DNA of 64,000 nt, taken from NCBI GenBank assembly GCA_025738555.1, contig JAOVFP010000011.1, positions 992,001-1,056,000 of the forward strand. Direction: 5' to 3'. This stretch comes from Cyathus striatus (Eukaryota > Basidiomycota > Agaricomycetes > Agaricales > Nidulariaceae). Under the pieces are notes generated by a model. The model had not been told where the DNA came from. It worked only from the letters and a program-made list of their open reading frames with translations, and made no database searches. The position numbers were made by a program, and so were the translations under genes. Shown piece by piece: positions 57,641 to 64,000 of this stretch; position 1 is the first letter of the stretch, and each line of letters begins with the position of its first letter.

Positions 57641-59275
57641 GAGTAATCTGTATACTATATATAATATATGCCTCACTCATTTAAGCTCGACATTTTATGA
57701 TATTTCATATCATAACATGTCAAGCTTAAATGAGAAATTTGGCTGACACTTATGAATAAATAGTATGGCATCAAAAGAGGTTTTTTGCATCTGTTCCACA
57801 TCTAGAATGTCACTATGTTCAGGACAAAGAGAAGTTGGCGGACATGGTAGGAAATTGGGAAAGATATATGTTCCAGTGCAAGTGTAGTTTCACCATATGG
57901 AGATAGGTGATGTGAGACTGTAACATTACTTCCGCTCATATATCATATATCATACTTCATACAACGAATTATAAGTACTGCTATACAAGTGTATGACAGC
58001 ATGAGTACCGGCAACCAGTTAAACTTAAAGCTATTTCTATGCGCAGCCACAGGCACTTATCCACACCTCAGACAGGCCTAAATCAGGTTCATGTAAATAT
58101 GGCACATCCCGATTTTTGTAACAATTAGAATATGCCATGAAATATGTAATGTGTCAGATGCATTAGAAAATTCTAAATTGAGTAATACATCTGCTTATTG
58201 TTCCAATTGTTTTATGCCGAATTTACCTGTGCAACATGAACCGAGCCTCCGAAAATTTTTCAATTGGCCTAGGAATGGATGGGGTCATGGATCTTATTGT
58301 AAATATCTTGCATGGATCAGTCAGTTTTCCTATTCTTGCACATATTCTAGATTTGCTCACACATCAGTCAGATAACATATTTTAATAACTATTCTAATTG
58401 TTAAGTAAATTGGGTTGTACCATATTTACAGCAATCTGATCCACCCTTGTCTGAGGTGACAAGGACCAACAGTAGATTGTGGGAAAATATTCATACCATT
58501 CATCAGACCATCCACCCAACATCCACCTTCATTTTGAATGAAGCCGTCACTTCCAACACCCAGGCACTATGTAAAAACCACAGGAAGAAGCCATATATGT
58601 CGTCTTCCCACTGCTCACAGCCCTCTACAACAACCAGGCCACTCCCAAGCCTGGTTTACAAATAATGTGACATTGACAGAAGACTTTTCTCTCCACAACA
58701 TTACACTCTGCAAACTCCCGAAAGAATCTTGTGTTACAAGGTTGCATATATGAGAGGGTATGTCCAGGATGAAGGAATATGCAGAAGTGATGATACAAGT
58801 TATTTTATTTGCAATAGGCCATTGGGTGTTGTGAGCAATACCCAATGCTGAACATTCTTTTTGTTGTCTTCAACCTTTTATAATAACAGTTTCTGACAGA
58901 ATTATATCTAAGTGCACATATAACATCACACCTAGCAGCAGTCAGTGACTCCTGAAATGGTTGCCTGGGTGGATTAGCTCAGACCACACTGTCACTGTCG
59001 ATAGGACATTATAAGTCAAGAGTACACATGTGAGGGGCCATCTATGTAGTGAGGACCAGCATGCTGGTACTACGATAGGATTCCAACATTCCTACACATA
59101 CCAATGATTTCTCTCCAGATAGCATATGGAAACCACCAATAGATCAAGATGTCAAGAAGAACATAACAGTATGTTGTTCATGTTTCTTCCAGCTGATTAT
59201 GAGTGTAGACTTTTGCACATGCCAATCTCCCAACTAGGAATGATTTGTGTGGATGGTAGATTGAAGTCTGCAATT
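57641..59275. other. Mostly unassigned
   Basis: Two modest plus frames (58151-58375, 58447-58665) have no recognised motif. 57640-57760 contains an inverted pair (AGCTCGACATTTTATGATA and CATAACATGTCAAGCTTAAA). No other structure seen. Confidence 0.3.
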
Positions 59276-59278
59276 GCT

Positions 59279-59690
59279 GACACATAGTGTCACACTTTTC
59301 ACATTGTGTCACACTTTTCACATTGTGTCACACTTTTCACATTGTGTCACACTTTTCACATTGTGTCACACTTTTCACATTGTGTCACACTTTTCACATT
59401 GTGTCACACTTTTCATGTTGTGTCACACTTTTCATGTTGTGTCACACTTTTCATATTGTGTCGCACTTTTCACATTGTGTCACACTTTTCACATTGTGTC
59501 ACACTTTTCACGTTATGTCGCACTTTTCACACACTTTTCACATCATATCACACTCAATGCATGGTATCACACTTTTCACATCATGTCACACTCAGCACAT
59601 GGTATCACACTTTTCCCATGGTGTCACACTTGACATACAGCGTCACACTTTTCGCTTAGTGTCACACTTGTCACGTTTGTCACAATATCA
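59279..59690. repeat. 19-bp tandem array TGTCACACTTTTCACATTG
   Basis: About twenty copies, the first eight almost identical, later ones diverging (CATGTTG, CATCATA). All three plus frames are open and give CHTFHIVSHFSHCVTLF-type repeats; this is not a gene. From 59690 to 59900 degenerate units (GTGACACTGCAAAAAGTGTG) continue in inverted orientation. Confidence 0.9.
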
Positions 59691-59924
59691 CAGATGTTGA
59701 CAGCTGTGACACTATGTGACAAGTGTTATAATGAAGATGACCCTGATGACTATGACAATGTGAATGTGATATTTGCTTTATTATGACCATGTGTGATACT
59801 GTGACACTGCAAAAAGTGTGACAAGTGTAATACTATGTGAAACATAACTGTGATGATTGCAATACTGTGAGACACTTGATATTGTGATACTGTAATACTA
59901 TGTAACTCTATGGGAAAACAAAGT

Positions 59925-60150
59925 TATATTTCATTTCCATCAATTGGAAAATTTCTCATTCCACCCAGATTCCACCCAGAAAAAATGTTCTTTAACATGG
60001 ACTCAATATGGACTTTGTCTGGAAATTATCATGTCCATCTGAACTCCATCCGGAAAATCTGTATTCCATGTGGATTCCATCTGGAAAATCCAGTTTTCAT
60101 ATGGAGTCCACCCGGAAATTCTGGACATTTTCTTGTTCATCCGGAAATTG
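59925..60150. repeat. Degenerate tandem repeat with TCCATCTGGAAAATC
   Basis: Units of about 25 and 50 bases: ATTCCATGTGGATTCCATCT then GGAAAATC; five or six diverged copies. No coding role. Confidence 0.6.
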
Positions 60151-62400
60151 GGGGGGAGGGTAAAGTACTGATTTATCTTATGAAATTCCAGTGGCAGCAA
60201 ATTCAGTAACATATACACCACCACCACTGTTATTGAATTCCGGACCATGCAAAGGAAAAGCCACATTTATAATGGTACACTCTTGAACTACATCATTGCA
60301 TTGACACCAGTGGCTTCAATTCTGATAGATCACTACCAGTAAGCACCAGGGCTGTGAACTGTTTCATCACCAGGAGCTTGATTGAGTGCATTTGGAATCA
60401 TAACATGTGCATCAGGAAACACTGATTTAGCAACATAGCCATGCACCAAACTAGATAGCCGGTGTCGGCTTGGTGCATAACCATATGGAATGATGGGGCT
60501 GCCATAGGCCAACATAGCACAGCTTGCTTCGTGATAGCTCGACATTGCCACAGACACTTCGAGATAGTATAGTATAGGTTCTATTGATTTGCTATAGAGT
60601 ATGTATAATATAGAACATGTAGCACTACCTATATTGAGTGACATGTGATATATATATGTTGCATTACTTTCAGTCAGCCTAGCCTACAAATTGGCAAACA
60701 AGACTAGTGGAGTTTGATGTGCCGCCTTTACTGGGCCGTACCATCTCAAATTGATCTTACAGTGTCACAACCTGTCGCCTGCCCTAAATTAACCAGGGTG
60801 CAGGTCTGCAACATGTCTGCTGTTATACTTTGCCCAAGGGTGCTCTGGGATTCAAAAAAAAGAACTAGGGTCCAACTTTTCTAAATCGACCTGCTAGTGG
60901 ACCCCCCACCCCCCCTCCCTATTATGTAATGATCAAATTTTCTAAATTAGGAAGGTATAGTACACATGTAATACTCACGACATCACACCAAGCTCAACCT
61001 ACTTCTGTGTTCTTTTACCACCTCATTCTTCACTAACACTGCAAACTGCCCAAATCCACTTTCTAGGGGTATGATTACCATCTGTGACACATTCTAGGTG
61101 GTACTGAAGAGAGTACATGATGAGTTAAGGATTATTTTACTAGAAGAAAGGTAACACACTGATCAAGTTTCACAGCCTTTGAACTTACACTCAACACTTT
61201 CAGTACTGGAAGGATCAACATTGCAAAGCTGGTAACACCGCTCATAACTGTTGCCGGATTGAATGTTCCTTTTGGCTTTGTGAAATAACTACCTATAGTA
61301 ATTTGCTTAAGCATAGACATTTGATACTTTATCACACTTAGCTTTTACATCATGGCAGGGTTTCTTGCCAACATGATTGGTGAAAAGGGTTTTAATCCTG
61401 TTAAGTCCCCAGTACTTGTGAACTCTGCATTGAGGACATGTTGCATATCTGTCTGCATCCAAGATCTATTCCTATTTTAGTTGAAGTATATCAGCAAAAC
61501 AACATATTTGCACTATAAATATAATGTACCAATGAACTATTCATTGATGCATTCAGATTCAGAGTTTGAATGTGATCCAAATGTGGTCTTATCAGATCGA
61601 CACCAATATTACACAACAAACATAATAGATCACCTTGCAGTTAACTTGCAACTGAGTGAAATGGAGTGCAATGCTGCATCTTTTTCACATTATACATTTA
61701 TTGGGTGTGTAAATACTGCATAGAAATGGGCTGGGGAAGCTTGGGGGGGTACTTGGGGGGTACCTTCCAACTGTTTTTTTTTTTTTTTTTTGGTCCCCTG
61801 ACCCACCCCCCCCCTACCCCCGGTCACAGATTCGAATCCCAGAGCACCCTTGACTTTGCCCTGCATCTCTGTACTATCCAAGCCCCAAGGCTTGTTCTGG
61901 TGACGTACTCTGGTAATTCTAGAGTAGGTCTTCATTCCAATGTGTACCAAACCAGTCAGCATTTCTTGTCCCTCTTCTCTCATTTCCACTCACGGAACAC
62001 TGTCTATTCACTTCAGCTTGTTCTCGGTACTAGGTTACTGCTCTGGCATAGGCATATGGAACTGCATGAACCTCAAACAACTCACCGAGATTTAGAACAT
62101 TAACAACTTCGATGGGATTCCTAGTTTGACTTCAGGAGCATGCTATACAAGATTGAGAACTGCTCGTGCTGCTGTTCACCTGTTCCGGATGTGAGATCAC
62201 TTTGGGTTGCTGGGTCGAAGGAGGATCTGATGGGTGGGGATCGCCTCTGGTTGGTATTCTGTAAGTAATGTTTTTCCTGACAGTGAATGTAAGCTAATGT
62301 CGCTGCAGAGTTGAGATGGCTCAAAGTTAAATACAAGGACTTGGCAGAGTATAATCTGTACACCTGCATTGTATATACTCATAGCTCCATCTCCTGCCTT
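60151..62400. other. Unassigned; inverted G/C-rich blocks and a poly-T run
   Basis: GGGTGCTCTGGGATTC (60837) and its inverse GAATCCCAGAGCACCC (61836) flank about 1 kb. An 18-base poly-T (61774-61791) next to C-rich runs could be the poly-A tail of a minus-strand retroposed copy. A minus frame at 60333-60644 (103 residues) is coherent but unrecognised. Confidence 0.35.
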
Positions 62401-62454
62401 AAAGGGTGCTTACTCGCCTATCACCTTCGTTTCGGTACTTCAGTTGCAGCCATT

Positions 62455-63560
62455 CGATGTGTCATTGTCCTCGTCCACACAATATCTCCCTCTCCTCCAA
62501 CCTTTGGGATTTTTGATCTCCAGCTCCTACTTTTGGCCTGACATCTTTCGTATTCAGGCTATCGAATGCCATTATACACTCCTTCGCTTTACTTCCTCTG
62601 CTGCAGTCATTCGATACGTCGTTGTCGTCATCATCCAATATCTCCCCCTCCTTCTATGGCCTTCGGGGATTTTCGATATACAGCTCCCACTATTGGCCAA
62701 ATATCTTTCATATTTGGGCTATCGGCTGCCCTTTTATACGCCTTCGTTTCCTGCGCTCAGGTTTAGCCATTCGATGTGTCGATGTCGCCGTCACCCAATA
62801 TCCCCCCCTCCTCCTATGACCTTGGGGGATTTTCGATCTCCAGCTCCCTCTATTGGCCCAATGTCTTTCATATTTGGGCTATCGACTGCCCTTATATACA
62901 CCTTCGTTTTATGCCCTCAGTTGTAGCTGCTCTATGTATCGTTCTTGCCCCTCAAATTTTCCCCCTCCTATTCCAACAGTGGAGATTATCGATCTCAAGC
63001 TCCCCCTTTCAGTCCCACATCTTTCATATTCAGGCTACCGACTGCGTGTATATACACCTCCGTTTTACTCCCTCGGTTGCAGCCATTCGATATGTTTTCG
63101 TTGCCGTCACCTAATATCTCCCCCTCCTCCTATGACCTTGGAGGAATTTCGATCTCCAGCTCCTGTTTTTGGCCCAATGTCTCTCGTATTTTGGCTATCG
63201 ACTGTCCTTGTATATACCTTTGTTTATTCCCTCAGTTGTAGCCGCTCTATGTGTCGTTCTTGCCCCTCAAATTTTCCCTCTCCTCTTCTAACAGTGGGGA
63301 TTTTCGATCTCAAGCTCCCCCTTTGGGCCCGACATCTTTCATATTCGGGCTACCGACTGCTTGCATATACACTTCTGTTTTACTCTATCGGTTGCAGCCA
63401 TTCGTTAAGTCGTTGTCATCATTGCCCGATATCTCCCTCTCCTCCTATGGCCTTGGGGATTTTCAATCTCCAGCTCCTGTTTTTGGCCCGATCTCTTTCA
63501 TATTTGGGCTATCGGCTGCCAGCATATGCACCTTCGATTTATTCGGTCATTCTTTAGGGA
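62455..63560 (+). repeat. Tandem repeat, ~158-bp unit, seven copies
   Basis: GGATTTTCGATCTCCAGCTC recurs near 62511, 62673, 62830, 62985, 63147, 63301 and 63461 (spacing 153-162). Each unit also has CATCTTTCATATTTGGGCTA and ATACACCTTCGTTTTA. Two subtypes differ in the second half: type A with CCAATATCTCCCCCTCCTCC, type B (about 62930 and 63240) with CTCAAATTTTCCC and AACAGTGG. The long open frames here come from the repeat. Confidence 0.85.
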
Positions 63561-63569
63561 TACGATAAA

Positions 63570-63926
63570 TTATATTGATCTAGCTGCCATTCTTTTAATA
63601 TACAAGTCTTGTTGATAACGAAGGAAATAAAAGTCATAATGACGAATGTAAGGGTTAAGAAAGAAGGACAAATCAAGGTTCTGAAGTGCCCCAGGTGAGA
63701 GCCACTCAAGACTTAACTTCTCACCGAAATCTGGAAGAAGATGACAAGTGCGTAAAATGTGTGTAATTGGAATAACTGCAGCAGACTGAACATGTGTGTT
63801 TGTTGACAGCGAGACTTTGAACATATCAATATCTTCAACCGAATGCGCTTTAAATGGTTTGAACCAGTGAATATAGGCCAAAGGATGCTGAAATGTGCCA
63901 TGTTCTTCAGGCATTCTGAATATCAT
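63570..63926 (-). pseudogene. C-terminal fragment of a Plavaka/CACTA-like transposon protein (tentative)
   Basis: The minus frame ends at a TGA at 63570 and includes HPLAYIHWFKPFKAHS, AAVIPITHILRTCHLLPDFG and a tail with LNPYIRHYDFYFL. The order of an AYxxWF motif, an Ile/Arg-rich segment with PxFG, and an FxNPY ending resembles C-termini of Agaricomycete transposon proteins of the Plavaka type. The true start is beyond or near the window end. Only a fragment is present. Confidence 0.4.
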
Positions 63927-64000
63927 TCGAACCTGCGCGATGCGTAGCCCTATGGGTAATAGCGAAGTGGATTACTCTTTAAACCTCATTAAGCATTGAA

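Noticed and set aside
57345..57680. Tyr-rich minus frames
   Set aside because: By-product of the ~58-bp repeat.
59274..59700. Three overlapping plus frames of 117-137 residues rich in Cys, His and Phe
   Set aside because: A 19-bp repeat free of stops opens all three frames at once; no start context or domain.
61818..61850. tRNA-derived SINE or tRNA 3' end (GATTCGAATCCC)
   Set aside because: No A box at the right distance and no acceptor-stem partner seen; kept only as a weak retroposon idea.
62853..63557. Plus frame of 234 residues
   Set aside because: Generated by the 158-bp tandem array; no independent coding signal.

Overview
This window looks like a transposon-rich stretch of nuclear chromosome from a mushroom-forming basidiomycete (Agaricomycete type). 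The clues are short introns of about 46-60 bases with GTRNGT-like donors, a Ty3/gypsy retroelement whose protein sequence resembles the abundant Agaricomycete families, and genes of the kind found in these fungi: a flavin acyl-CoA oxidase-like enzyme, a GH16-like glucanase, WD40 and F-box proteins, and Tnp2, MULE and IS630-like transposases. Family names come from motifs read by eye; no search was run. No tRNA, rRNA or CRISPR was seen.

Left part (1-23 kb, CpG-rich). A multi-exon plus-strand gene of unknown function (315-1609) with a TATA box is cut off by a minus-strand Ty3/gypsy element (about 1.85-9.2 kb). The element carries gag, protease, a short linker frame, RT-RNase H and integrase, joined by -1 frame steps and one in-frame stop. 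An acyl-CoA oxidase-like gene follows (11370-14425). It has lost its 5' end, has a 7-base shift, and is split by a 1.56-kb hAT-type element with an 8-bp target duplication. Further along are a Ser/Thr-rich membrane-protein-like gene on the minus strand, two diverged copies of one ~0.9-1.1 kb segment (14.7-15.8 and 20.3-21.2 kb), and a GH16-like gene.

Middle (23-39 kb). The GH16-like gene runs into a transmembrane segment and a cytoplasmic tail, but is split by a 1.9-kb foldback element with an 8-bp duplication; removing the element restores the frame. A second foldback element and a purine-rich minisatellite region follow. An IS630-like DDE transposase gene (minus strand, 38882 to 33215) is then split by a MULE (33706-37017) with matching TIRs and a perfect 9-bp target duplication. 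Two fragments resembling an Spt5-like gene lie on either side of this nest.

Right part (39-64 kb, CpG-poor). Here are a foldback array, a WD40 gene, a Pro-rich gene with duplicated exons, a CACTA/Tnp2 transposase, an F-box/LRR gene, several minisatellite families (19-bp, ~58-bp, ~158-bp units) and a transposon-protein fragment at the end. Most genes here carry stops explicable by C-to-T change (CGA to TGA, CAG to TAG, CAA to TAA). This fits past cytosine methylation or a RIP-like process. Few genes in the window look intact.
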